Shown: positions 11,876 to 20,538 of the stretch, one piece after another
Numbering within the stretch: the stretch's first letter is position 1
Layout of the letters: each line of letters begins with the position of its first letter
From: Sthenelais limicola
Taxonomy: Eukaryota > Annelida > Polychaeta > Phyllodocida > Sigalionidae
Direction of reading: 5' to 3'
DNA length: 64,000 bases
Assembly: GCA_942159475.1 (NCBI GenBank)
Contig: OW804099.1
Span: 10,121,954 to 10,185,953 of the forward strand
Made by a program: the position numbers and the translations under genes
The notes under the pieces: generated by a model
What the model was told of the DNA's origin: nothing
The model's input: the letters and a program-made list of their open reading frames with translations, nothing else
Database searches by the model: none

Positions 11876-12058
11876 CAAATATTATATTCAGTCTTGTCTC
11901 TAGCGTGTGTGGGTGCAGAATGGACGCAGCCCGGAGGCTTGACCATCCACCTGGAGGCCAGGAGAGCACTTCCGGCTGTGGGGTTGTGGGATACCACGTT
12001 CTCTCTCATGGTTGTTGTTTAATGCGCGGGAATTATTGCCTAGCAACAATTCCTAACA
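11876..12058 (-). repeat. Ngaro split repeat A2 (internal)
   Basis: 183 bp, matching A1 at 17087-17269. It abuts B1 with no gap. This joint provides the template bridge by which the ends are completed and circularised. Confidence 0.92.
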
Positions 12059-12269
12059 CATTAAAACATAAACAACCAGTTACGTTTGAAGGTCTTTATT
12101 TCTTAGTGGGATATTTATGAGAGTGAACATATATGGTATGGTACAAAGACAAGGCAATGTCAATTGGAGCAATATATGTGTATATAGATAACATCATAGC
12201 AGATTTGAGTGTTCAAGTGGTTCTGTATAAGTCTCTATCACTTTCTCAGTCCAGGTCCACAATCCAGCC
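12059..12269 (-). repeat. Ngaro split repeat B1 (internal)
   Basis: 211 bp, same as B2, beginning CATTAAAACATAAAC. It follows the recombinase stop codon by 13 bp in the minus direction. Confidence 0.92.
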
Positions 12270-12282
12270 AAACTTGCCAGGT

Positions 12283-13263
12283 TCACAAGGCAGTTAGGGC
12301 CTTGTGGACGGAGGTGGACGTCTGGGCTGAGGGTCGTATGTAGGCCCTGACCGCGTCACTGGCCCACGTACCATGGGTCATGACGTCGTTCAGGCTCGCT
12401 CCCGCCTGATGGTAGGCGTATGATGCGCCTCCTCTGCGTAGGCTGTGCATTGAGTAGGTGGAAGGATTAGAGCCAGCACATGTGACGAGCCACGCCCACA
12501 CCCTCCTCATGTACCCGGTGGTAATGGGGTTCCCGTCCCGGAAGCAGAATAGGGGAGAGTTTGAGGGGGCGTTGGCCGTCGACCTTATGAGCCTTGAAAT
12601 AGCCCTCCGGGGGCATATCGGGTCACCAGGTTTTGCAGGGAGGAACACGTTCACTGGTGTCTTTGAGGACTGCATGGTCTTGGACCATTTCAAGTTGATG
12701 GTAACACCGGTCTCCTCGACACTTATGTCCGATGGGGTGAGGTGTCGAGTGTGGTCGAACGATTTCTTCGACTGGGGAAAGAGATTAGATTGCCTCAGAA
12801 ATCCCATGAACATGATGATTACGGCTGCCTTCACCTGTTTGGGGTATTCACACTTTGAGGCATATTTCACACACAGTCGCAGAAGGTCAGGGGTCACAGC
12901 CCCCTTCGGTTTGGGTATGTGACGAACTGATAGTTTCACTCCCTTCAGGGCAGTGGTCACAGAATAATCGCACAGAGGGGCTGGGTCGATGCCTGCCATC
13001 TTGAAGAAGGTTCTAAGTGAGGATATATTGTTGTTTATGGTATCCGGGGTCAGGGCACTCGCGACCAAGTACTCGATGTACCAGCATATGTGTGCAGGTG
13101 ATGGGTCATCGTATTTTATTCCTACTTTTACACAGAATGCGACGTAGAGCTTGATCGCTGACTCCCTGTTAGCGTTTGTCCCGGGCCTATGAGCCTCTCT
13201 CTGCCTGGCCACAGCAAGCCTGGCTAGCTTGGCCTGTCGTTTCCCTAAAAGAAAGCAGAGATG
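12283..13263 (-). CDS. Ngaro ORF3, tyrosine recombinase (integrase)
   Basis: Catalyses integration of the circular cDNA by strand exchange instead of DDE integration. Counting from the GTG at 13212 (309 residues), the catalytic set is Arg140 in GFLRQSN, His256 and Arg259 in MHSLRRGGA, Trp283 in THGTWAS and Tyr291 in VRAYI. That is the R-HxxR-W-Y pattern of phage-type tyrosine recombinases. The N-terminal 100 residues form the helical DNA-binding part. The frame is open back to 13263, overlapping the end of ORF2 by about 19 nt in the -1 frame. It has no ATG until deep inside the domain, so it probably depends on frameshifting, or on splicing at a CTTTCTTTTAG acceptor-like run over the ORF2 stop. 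No stop or missing catalytic residue is seen. Confidence 0.93.
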   Translation of the reverse strand, partial: HLCFLLGKRQAKLARLAVARQREAHRPGTNANRESAIKLYVAFCVKVGIKYDDPSPAHICWYIEYLVASALTPDTINNNISSLRTFFKMAGIDPAPLCDYSVTTALKGVKLSVRHIPKPKGAVTPDLLRLCVKYASKCEYPKQVKAAVIIMFMGFLRQSNLFPQSKKSFDHTRHLTPSDISVEETGVTINLKWSKTMQSSKTPVNVFLPAKPGDPICPRRAISRLIRSTANAPSNSPLFCFRDGNPITTGYMRRVWAWLVTCAGSNPSTYSMHSLRRGGASYAYHQAGASLNDVMTHGTWASDAVRAYIRPSAQTSTSVHKALTAL

Positions 13264-15653
13264 TCAAACATTGAGTCACTGGTGGTAATTTGTTTAAGGT
13301 CGAGTTCTTGAATTAAAGATTGGGCCTTATCATAAAATAGACGAGAGGTGTGGGATCTGGACAGGGCATCTGGTAGGTCCATGAGGCGGCCCGGAATATG
13401 TACATATTCCAGGGAGATTTCCTTGTCCGCTGACTCATACCAGAGGGCCCTGGCGCAGGCTGCTAGTGCAAGGTCCTTGGGTTTTCCCCCTTTGAAGGAC
13501 TCCACTGCAGCCTGGTTGTCGCAACATACTCTGACTATCATGCCCCTGTCTGCGGGCCCCGTGAGGGCCCTCACAGCAGCGAGGCAGTTGATAGCTTCAA
13601 TTTGGTTTATACTCCTATCCCTCGTGTGGGAGTCTTTGAGTTGGTGTGCGTAGTATTGTGAGCCATTGGTGGCCCCGCCCCCCGTGAGGCAGGCATCTGC
13701 CCAGATGGTTAGTGAGACCGACCCTTCGGGTATGATGGAGACGCCGTTATACTGGGCCATGAATCGGTCGAACCATCTGAGGTCGGCCTTCACGAGGGGC
13801 GAGATGAAGATCGGGCCTCCTTTGGCGAGCCTCAGGGCATGTAGGAGTCTTTGCATAAATAGTGTTGCTGGTTTAACGGCCTTAGCAAGGTGGGCGACTC
13901 GGCCTATGACACTTTGCATGGTCCGTGTGTTGATGACGTGTTTATTGGCGGTGGCTGCCAAACAAAGTTTTATTTCTGCCAATTTACACGGTGGGATAGA
14001 GATGGTGTTGAGGCGGGTGTTGATGAGTATACCTAGCCATTTCACCTCAGAGGAAGGGGGCTGGGTTTTTTCTTCAGCCACCTTCAGACCCAGTTCCGCC
14101 AGGAGTTGTTTGGCGGCGGCAAACTTAGGAGTGAGCTCTTCCTTTGAGGGGGCCATTATGATGAGATCATCTAGGTACATGAGCGCACTGATATTCATGG
14201 TGTTGAGGGCCCTCACAATGAAGCAGGCAACTATTTGCATGACATAAGAAGACATCCTTGAGCCAAACGGAAGTGCTCTGTCGACGTAGGTGAGGTTGTG
14301 ATGTGTTACGCACATTATTGGCCAGTCCAATGGGCATGTTTGGAAGTGGCGATAAGCACGGGAGAGGTCCAACACGGCCAAGGCCACGTCCCTCCTTCCC
14401 ATGCTTTTAATGAGGTCACATGCCATTGTAACAGTCGGTAGATTGTGTGATGCAGGTAGCGCGTTGTAGAAGTTTTTAGCGACCCAGGCGTTCACGCCCC
14501 CGTGGGGGAATGAAAGATCCACAATTATGCGTCTTTTGTGGGGTTCTGACTTGGGCCTAGTCATCAGTGGACTTGTGTGTAGCCAGGGCACGAATGGAGG
14601 TGACTTGAAGGGGCCTGACATGGCTTGTAGTTCACATTCTGTTTTCAGGTACTCCTCAATGTGACTGGGAAAGGCAAGGGCCGATGGGTGGTTGACGGTG
14701 GTGTTGTCATTGTAGATGGGGCCTCCTGTATATTGGATAGGGAATCCATACAGGATGCCATTGTATATAACCTGGTCGTCTTGGTGGTTTGTGCCATATT
14801 TTTTCCAGGAGGAGATGTCCATGTTCGAATTTATTTGTATTTTTGCTCCTTTCCAATTTGGTAAACCCGCTGATCTGACCTTCTCGTATGTGTTAGCCAT
14901 TCGCTCCGGGAGCACAAGAGCAGGGTAGGGCCAGTTCGAGTAGTTTGAGAAGTCAATGTTGGGTGGTGGGTTGTCTCGGGAGATTGAGTTGTTAACCAGG
15001 GCCAAGCCGTCGAGGAAGGCCTGTCGAGGGGTTATGTCAACAGTGTGGATTGGAGAGTTGGTATCGGGGCCGAGAGCATAACTATTTGTACCTGTTTTGT
15101 TGGTGGCATCAATGATGGAGGCGGTTATTATTCCTATTTCTTCATCCGAGTGCAGCGTATGCTGTTCCACATCGGCGTAGTTTGAGTGTACGGGTCCCTC
15201 GGGTGCGATGTTATGACTATCGAGGGGATCCGAGTAGTCAGTCTCCCCGGCTGGGGAGTGGTGCCCATGCGGGCCAACGAGAGATTTAGTCTTTTTGATG
15301 GGAGTTTGCGGCGTACGCCGTTCCAAACCACCCACATGCTTTATAAGATTGTTATTATCACAGATAGAGTCCTTATGTAGATCCGGGCTGTCATTGGGAG
15401 TCACACATGTAGGTTTTCCACTGTCTGAGATGCTGTTTTCGAGTCTTCCGGAAGTATGGCGGCCATGTTTGTTGTTTATGTCCGGGCACGTTAGAGAGTT
15501 CAGGGTACTTCCTGTTCCGGCAATGGCGGCCTTGTTTTGATAATGGGAACGAGATGTATCACTGGCGGTAAGAGTCTTATTAAACCTGGGGAAGTACGTT
15601 TCGGGGCCACCGGTATTATTATTGTCCCTGGTGGCGTGGGGACGGGTAGTTAG
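13245..15653 (-). CDS. Ngaro ORF2, reverse transcriptase-RNase H
   Basis: Copies the element RNA into cDNA and removes the template. Numbering from a GTG at 15404 (719 residues): RT motif A DLSRAYRHF at 346-354, FGSRMSSYVMQ near 380, and catalytic YLDDL at 410-414. RNase H follows, with likely catalytic residues Asp570 (WADA), Glu603 (QIEAIN), Asp629 (CCDNQAAV) and Asp679 (LPDALSR). The frame continues open another 83 codons upstream, to the slippery site at the end of ORF1, with no ATG and no stop. It is therefore most likely made as a Gag-Pol fusion by -1 frameshifting. The order RT-RNase H-tyrosine recombinase without protease or DDE integrase is typical of DIRS-order elements. Confidence 0.93.
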   Translation of the reverse strand, partial: LTTRPHATRDNNNTGGPETYFPRFNKTLTASDTSRSHYQNKAAIAGTGSTLNSLTCPDINNKHGRHTSGRLENSISDSGKPTCVTPNDSPDLHKDSICDNNNLIKHVGGLERRTPQTPIKKTKSLVGPHGHHSPAGETDYSDPLDSHNIAPEGPVHSNYADVEQHTLHSDEEIGIITASIIDATNKTGTNSYALGPDTNSPIHTVDITPRQAFLDGLALVNNSISRDNPPPNIDFSNYSNWPYPALVLPERMANTYEKVRSAGLPNWKGAKIQINSNMDISSWKKYGTNHQDDQVIYNGILYGFPIQYTGGPIYNDNTTVNHPSALAFPSHIEEYLKTECELQAMSGPFKSPPFVPWLHTSPLMTRPKSEPHKRRIIVDLSFPHGGVNAWVAKNFYNALPASHNLPTVTMACDLIKSMGRRDVALAVLDLSRAYRHFQTCPLDWPIMCVTHHNLTYVDRALPFGSRMSSYVMQIVACFIVRALNTMNISALMYLDDLIIMAPSKEELTPKFAAAKQLLAELGLKVAEEKTQPPSSEVKWLGILINTRLNTISIPPCKLAEIKLCLAATANKHVINTRTMQSVIGRVAHLAKAVKPATLFMQRLLHALRLAKGGPIFISPLVKADLRWFDRFMAQYNGVSIIPEGSVSLTIWADACLTGGGATNGSQYYAHQLKDSHTRDRSINQIEAINCLAAVRALTGPADRGMIVRVCCDNQAAVESFKGGKPKDLALAACARALWYESADKEISLEYVHIPGRLMDLPDALSRSHTSRLFYDKAQSLIQELDLKQITTSDSMFDISAFF

Positions 15654-17071
15654 TTTTTTCCTTTTGATTCAGCTGGCTTGGTTGGAGCTGAGTCGGAGGG
15701 GCCTGAGCGTGACCACTCACGCTTACCTTTGTGTTGCTGGCCTGAGTTGTTATTATTATCACGGCCCTGGCTGGCCTTCCTGTTGTTGCACGACTTTGCA
15801 GGGTGGCGAAACTCCTTATTCTTGGTATTAAAATAACAGTATCCACAGCAGTGGAGCATGAGTGCTGGGCCCTCCTGGTGACAGTCGTTATGAGGGCACT
15901 CCTCCGAGTTATACGGTGTGCATGGTGATGTAATTCCTCGAGTTTTCTTGGATTTTGGGAGCATTGGCTTACTATTCCAAGCGATTCTGGCCCGCTGTTG
16001 TTGTATAAACGTATTGTCCTTCCATTTAATTTTGGAAGAGCAGATGTGATCTATGATTGTTTGGGACCAGATGACTGTTGCCTGGCCGGAGCGGGAGACA
16101 GCATCTTCCGCTACCTCGGCGATGTGTATGTTAACATGGTAGAGTGTATCGAGGCTACACCCATCCTTATTCATGCTTGCGGCCATCAGGTTTAGGCCAC
16201 ATATGTATTCCACAACGTTAAGATCTCGCTTCTCTGAGTTGACCCTAGTGGCGAGGTCCGGGGGAAGGCAGTTTTCAGGGGTTAGATAAAGCTTTTTTGA
16301 ATTACCTTTGGTTTTTCCTTTTGAGCGGTACTGCCTGGCTAGCGCCCTAGATGCTAGCTTGTGGTGCTTGTAGGATCGTTTGAGGTGGGATGGCTCTGGT
16401 ATGTCGCTATCCTCACTAGAGCTCGATGAACTGGAGTGGCACCTCTCCCTGAATGGGTGGCGTTTAGCTGCAGGTGTCCTCCTTTCTCTTTTTGATTTCT
16501 TTGCAGGTCTTTTCCTCTTTCTGCTTCGCCCTTGAGAGGGTGATGAGGAGGAGCTAGATGTGAAGCCCGAGGAGGTGGACTCGGTGGAGGAGTCTGACGA
16601 GGGAGAGTGGTGCTTGCGGCGCTTGGAGCGGTGTCCCCCGGGGTTAGCACGTGCGCTGGAGGACGCTTGACCACGTGAGGAGTGGCGGGATCTCGATGAT
16701 GGAGTGGCATTGGCCTTGGATGTTTCGACCAGGGCACTACAGAGGCTTGAAACGACGTTGGATAGCTGTTTCTTGGCTGTCATAGGCTTCTTTGGGGCCT
16801 TAGGGGTCTTAAACTCAGGAGGAGACTGTTTCGTGTCGTGATCGTGTCCCCCCTCTCCCTCCTCGTGGGTAGACTCCTCCTCGGAGGATGAGGAGTCCTC
16901 CTCGTAGATGGTCTGCATCCTGGGCTTCTGAGTAACTGGTTTCCTTGCCCTGGACTTTTTCTTAGGCTTGTTCTTCTTAGTTTCGTTCTGAGGGTTTGCC
17001 ATTGCACAGTAGTCAACCTTAGGCTTAGTCCTTGTTATTCGAGGGGAGAAGGGGGCGCCAGCGCCGTTCAT
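15650..17071 (-). CDS. Ngaro ORF1, Gag-like nucleic-acid-binding protein
   Basis: First gene of the element. ATG at 17069-17071 starts 16 bp inside the A1 boundary; an alternative ATG at 16997-16999 begins MANPQNETKK. Of about 473 residues, the N-terminal half is very rich in Ser, Arg and Lys, with acidic SSSSEEE and basic RSRKRKRPAKKSKRE runs. The C-terminal part has a Cys/His cluster (CPHNDC, HCCGYC, HPAKSC) that probably forms a zinc knuckle. Gag proteins package the element RNA, and function here is inferred from position and composition. It ends GGA AAA AAC TAA, where the last codons form the frameshift heptamer. A cellular SR-type splicing protein is an alternative reading of the RS-rich part, but the context argues against it. 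Confidence 0.8.
   Translation of the reverse strand: MNGAGAPFSPRITRTKPKVDYCAMANPQNETKKNKPKKKSRARKPVTQKPRMQTIYEEDSSSSEEESTHEEGEGGHDHDTKQSPPEFKTPKAPKKPMTAKKQLSNVVSSLCSALVETSKANATPSSRSRHSSRGQASSSARANPGGHRSKRRKHHSPSSDSSTESTSSGFTSSSSSSPSQGRSRKRKRPAKKSKRERRTPAAKRHPFRERCHSSSSSSSEDSDIPEPSHLKRSYKHHKLASRALARQYRSKGKTKGNSKKLYLTPENCLPPDLATRVNSEKRDLNVVEYICGLNLMAASMNKDGCSLDTLYHVNIHIAEVAEDAVSRSGQATVIWSQTIIDHICSSKIKWKDNTFIQQQRARIAWNSKPMLPKSKKTRGITSPCTPYNSEECPHNDCHQEGPALMLHCCGYCYFNTKNKEFRHPAKSCNNRKASQGRDNNNNSGQQHKGKREWSRSGPSDSAPTKPAESKGKN
15653..15659 (-). promoter_or_regulatory. -1 ribosomal frameshift heptamer A AAA AAC
   Basis: In ORF1 frame the codons are GGA AAA AAC TAA. Slipping back one base gives AAA AAA CTA ACT, exactly the open ORF2 frame. 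The heptamer fits X XXY YYZ and touches the stop codon. A downstream stimulatory structure was not modelled. Confidence 0.75.
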
Positions 17072-17086
17072 CACAGGTAGCACGCA

Positions 17087-17269
17087 CAAATATTATATTC
17101 AGTCTTGTCTCTAGCGTGTGTGGGTGCAGAATGGACGCAGCCCGGAGGCTTGACCATCCACCTGGAGGCCAGGAGAGCACTTCCGGCTGTGGGGTTGTGG
17201 GATACCACGTTCTCTCTCATGGTTGTTGTTTAATGCGCGGGAATTATTGCCTAGCAACAATTCCTAACA
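17087..17269 (-). repeat. Ngaro split repeat A1 (5' end)
   Basis: 183-bp 5' terminus of the element, directly upstream of the Gag-like gene. It presumably holds the element's promoter, though no clear TATA box was assigned. Confidence 0.92.
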
Positions 17270-17371
17270 GATATGTAGTGTTGCTTCTCTACACCAGGGT
17301 CTAATCTTCACACCGTCTCCTTTAACCAAGTCCATGTCCTTGCTCATCATAACTTCATCCCAGAACAGAAC
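17270..17371 (-). other. Candidate host exon cut by the Ngaro insertion
   Basis: After an acceptor-like CAATTTAG the minus strand reads VLFWDEVMMSKDMDLVKGDG and on to CREATLHI, where the element interrupts it. In copy R the same frame runs intact to 47495. It lies upstream of exon 3 of the synaptophysin gene, so an N-terminal exon is possible, but no protein family was recognised and splice sites are weak. Confidence 0.22.
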
Positions 17372-17491
17372 CTAAATTGATTTGTCTCTCAGCAATTTAA
17401 CACAAAACGCCAGGTGGTATTTGGTATTATTACTGTATCTATCTATCAATATGTAGAATAATATTGTTTTTTCTGAGGAGAATTCTTTGTA

Positions 17492-17681
17492 CCGTATTTC
17501 CTTGAATTACCGCCTCCCAGTGCTTATTAACTTAAGAAATGTATACCCAGCGTTAATTCAAGACCTGGTGGTAATTCAAATACAGAACTTAATGCATTTC
17601 CACTGAAAAAGCACTCAACCCTAGCACTAATTCAAGACCCAGTGTTTATTCAAGGCCAGGTGGTATTTCAAGGAAATACGG
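17492..17681. mobile_element. TA-flanked MITE
   Basis: A 190-bp element with terminal inverted repeats CCGTATTTCCTTGAATTACC and its near-complement ending GGAAATACGG (about 20 of 23 positions match), flanked by TA on both sides (17490-17491, 17682-17683). The interior repeats ATTCAAGACC-type words. Non-autonomous; the TA duplication suggests a Tc1/mariner-like or other TA-targeting transposase. Confidence 0.75.
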
Positions 17682-19614
17682 TAATTCAAGGCACATTGTT
17701 TCTCTCATATATGGTAATTGAAAACTCATAAGTGGTACATGTATCAGAAGCTAAGGGGCCGGAAAACCTCCCATCTGCAGGAGAATACCCCCCTCTCATA
17801 TAAGGCTACTTGTTAGCAATAAAAGTTTCCAATATCAATATCAATATAAAAAAACTGGGAAGATTATTTCCACAGACTGTTGTGGCTGGATAAGAATCTT
17901 TACACACACTGGATAAATGGTTGCGGCTTCTATTTTAATGTATTTTCTATAATTACAGTTCACCCTTCAGCCTGAAGAAAAAGCTACAATTGAGAGTAGA
18001 TTCAGACAGTTATTCTTATATAGACTGTGGGATTATGTAACTAGTGTGATATCAAGCTTCATTCACATAATATTTTGATGATTTTCAGATAATTTGGGAA
18101 TGAATAGAGCACAAAGAATTGTTTTGTTTTATAAACAAAGAATGTTAGCTGTTCAGTAATATTGAACTACTCTACCTAAGACCAGAAATGAAAGACAAGT
18201 ATTGAGCATGACAATTGATGAACAGATTTTATTGAATACTCTCCCATACAAGATTCACATGTGGTTTACTTTCAGTTTCTGCAGATCAGAATTGAGCAAG
18301 AGTTGCAAAGAAAAGCATTGTTGAACTGAAACTGTGTTGTATGAATTGTGGACAAGAGATTTAAATGAATAAATACTGATTTCATGGCATTGTTTAAAAT
18401 GATATACATACACGTGTGGCACTCCTAGTGATGGAGCATGTTGCTAGTAAAATACATTCATATAGTCGCTAGTGCAATAGCAAGTGAACCAATCTGAACT
18501 ACCAAAACCTGTTTAAGAAGGATTATCAAAAAGATGAAGAAGTAATTTGTAGTTTGAGAAGCATGTCTATAAATTATCACTACAATTGTTGCAGCAGTTT
18601 GACTTAATGTACCTGCTTTCACTATGATATTGGAAGCACATATGGATAAGTCACTTATGAAACTCAATTTGAAGAATTGGTTGAACTTATTAGTAAATTG
18701 ACCTCCATCAAGATCGATTACAAACCATACTGTGCCATTAGGTATTTATTACATACTAATTTATGTAGTTATTTGTTATTTACTCAATCAGTAGCTTTTT
18801 TCTTGCTGAATTATTGGAACAATTTCTAAAACTTTCAAACCTGTAAGCCAGTGCTATGTGGCACCCACTAAGAGTGTGACGTCATTAAACAACATTATTT
18901 GGGTCTAATGCATCCTTGACATCCTGTTGGTAAGCATCATCGAAATTATCAGAACCTAAAATTAGTGCTTACAGTGCATGAACACATTTTTCCTTAATAG
19001 AATATCAACTCATGAAGAAATCTCACAAGCCAATGGTGAGACTGAAAGCTTTCCTGAGTGAAGATTGTAGAATAAGATACAGGTCTACCAGGGGGTATAC
19101 ATATCCCCGCCCCCCTCTGCACCCACCCACCCAACTCCCCCACCCAGTTCTCCTCCAGTATGTTGCCATGGTAAGCTTCCTTGTGTGGGTCTGTGAGGAA
19201 GCAAATAAACAATAATTAATACACTAGGTTTATTGCTAGCTTTAAATTAACTTCCTATAAAGTTCACTTTCATATCATGTCAGACAAGTAAAGTTATCTT
19301 AAATGATGACCGCCATTACAATTGAAGGAAAATCTCCCAAGATAAAATAATGTTATTTTTTTGTGAAACATTTTTATCAAATGTGTATAATCTATTTATA
19401 TCATTAGTACTACAAGTATTGTGTAGTTCACATCCACACCTGGTGGCAATAGTATGGGGAAAATGGCCCAAATAATAGTGCATAAATGCACTACTTGCCC
19501 TGATAGGGTTATATAGTTACTTCTACAACTTAAGTACAAGTGTTGTGTAGTTTACTTCCACTCCTGACTTACCACAGTTAACTGCGTCCCTGCACACTAG
19601 AGGGCAGCACCAGC
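17682..19614. other. Anonymous noncoding DNA
   Basis: AT-rich, with short frames on both strands and no domain. A TGACGTCA octamer occurs at 18877-18884. Substitutions relative to copy R stop at about 18.2 kb; beyond that I saw none. Confidence 0.5.
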
Positions 19615-19704
19615 TCAGTTGTCAGTGCGCACTTGGTTGAAGTCCTTCTCCTCCACTGACCACGAGGTGGCGTTCTGGTCAGTGGTGTCCTGGTAACTCC
19701 GCTC
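19615..19704 (-). CDS. Candidate alternative last exon of the synaptophysin-like gene
   Basis: After a good acceptor (TTTGTGTGCACAG) an open frame of 29 codons reads ERSYQDTTDQNATSWSVEEK and ends in TGA at 19615-19617. Exon 6 of the gene upstream contains a possible internal donor, AAG|GTGCAG (29729-29737), in the matching phase. Using it would replace the Pro/Gln-rich tail by this hydrophilic tail after FKETKWHK. The link is inferred and the intron would be about 10 kb. It could instead be the last exon of an unrelated gene, or chance. Confidence 0.35.
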   Translation of the reverse strand, partial: ERSYQDTTDQNATSWSVEEKDFNQVRTDN

Positions 19705-20361
19705 CTGTGCACACAAACAGACACAGTTTAAATATCATAGACTGAATAACAAATGTTCTAGGGGTGACAGGGCTGTCAAATTGGTGTGTATTTATTTAAG
19801 TTAGTCTCTATATTTATTTATTCATTTATTGATTTATTTGGTCATATATTTATTTATTCGGTCCCATATTTACTTGTTTGGTCCCCGTATTTATCCATTC
19901 TGTCCCTGTAAGAATAAAGTAGGTAACACTTGGTCACCTATATTATTTTGTCCATATATATTTATTCCATCCATGCATTTATTTATTCTGTGTATATACA
20001 AACAAAATCATGTTTAACCTTGAACAGAATAAATAAAAGCTAGGAAGGAAAAATAAATAGAGAGACAAAATAAGTACAGACACGGGATGAATACAGGGAC
20101 AAAATAATGATACAAAATCTAAATACAAGAAATCTGAATCTTAATTCAGTCTCAACCTGAAAACGATATTATCTCCCAAAACAGAAGAGTTGTAGAAATC
20201 CTGTCTACATGGTACAAGCTTTATGGAACAGACTGGCCCCAGGACAGCAGGATTGAAGTGTTTAAAACAATTCTAAATGTTTTTGAGGCACAAATATAGG
20301 CCTACACCTGAGTAAACAGGTGTAATTATATAGAGAGTTCACTAACATAAAACATGTACTG

Positions 20362-20394
20362 ATGGTAGGCCTAAAGAATAAATAGGCCTACCAT
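20362..20394. repeat. Perfect inverted repeat ATGGTAGGCCTA
   Basis: 12-bp arms at 20362-20373 and 20383-20394 with a 9-base loop. A second small hairpin (ACACCTG/CAGGTGT) lies about 50 bp upstream. Possibly a remnant of a larger repeat family. Confidence 0.8.
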
Positions 20395-20530
20395 AATGTT
20401 AAACCGGTTGCAATGTAGGCTATAACAAATGTTTATGCCTGTAAAGTTTAACATGTATCTATAGGTTTAAATATATATTGGCTATGATGAGAACCATATA
20501 TATAGCAGCTAAAGATTCAATACAACGTTG

Positions 20531-20538
20531 TGACGTCA
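20531..20538. promoter_or_regulatory. Consensus CRE (TGACGTCA)
   Basis: Palindromic CREB/ATF site in the only strongly GC-rich patch of the anonymous region. No transcription start is assigned. The same octamer at 18877 and 28710 weakens the case for this one alone. Confidence 0.3.

Larger units (their letters stand above)
11603..17269 (-). mobile_element. Ngaro-type tyrosine-recombinase retrotransposon (full length)
   Basis: A 5667-bp insertion, defined exactly by the empty site in copy R (between 47662 and 47663). Read on the minus strand it is A1 (17269-17087), ORF1, ORF2, ORF3, B1 (12269-12059), A2 (12058-11876), a 62-bp spacer, and B2 (11813-11603). That is the split-direct-repeat plan of Ngaro/PAT elements of the DIRS order. 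A1 and A2 look identical over 183 bp, and B1 and B2 over 211 bp. No target-site duplication flanks it, as expected for recombinase-mediated integration. The A2-B1 junction reproduces the joint made by closing the element's two ends into a circle. Identical repeats and three open genes indicate a young, possibly active copy inserted on the copy L unit only. Confidence 0.95.

Noticed and set aside
11603..12269. The repeated 183-bp and 211-bp blocks read as LTRs
   Set aside because: They do not flank the element as simple direct terminal repeats; the order A1-ORFs-B1-A2-B2 and a tyrosine recombinase in place of a DDE integrase indicate split direct repeats.
12458..14247. Plus-strand frames inside the Ngaro element
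   Set aside because: Shadows of the recombinase and RT genes on the opposite strand.
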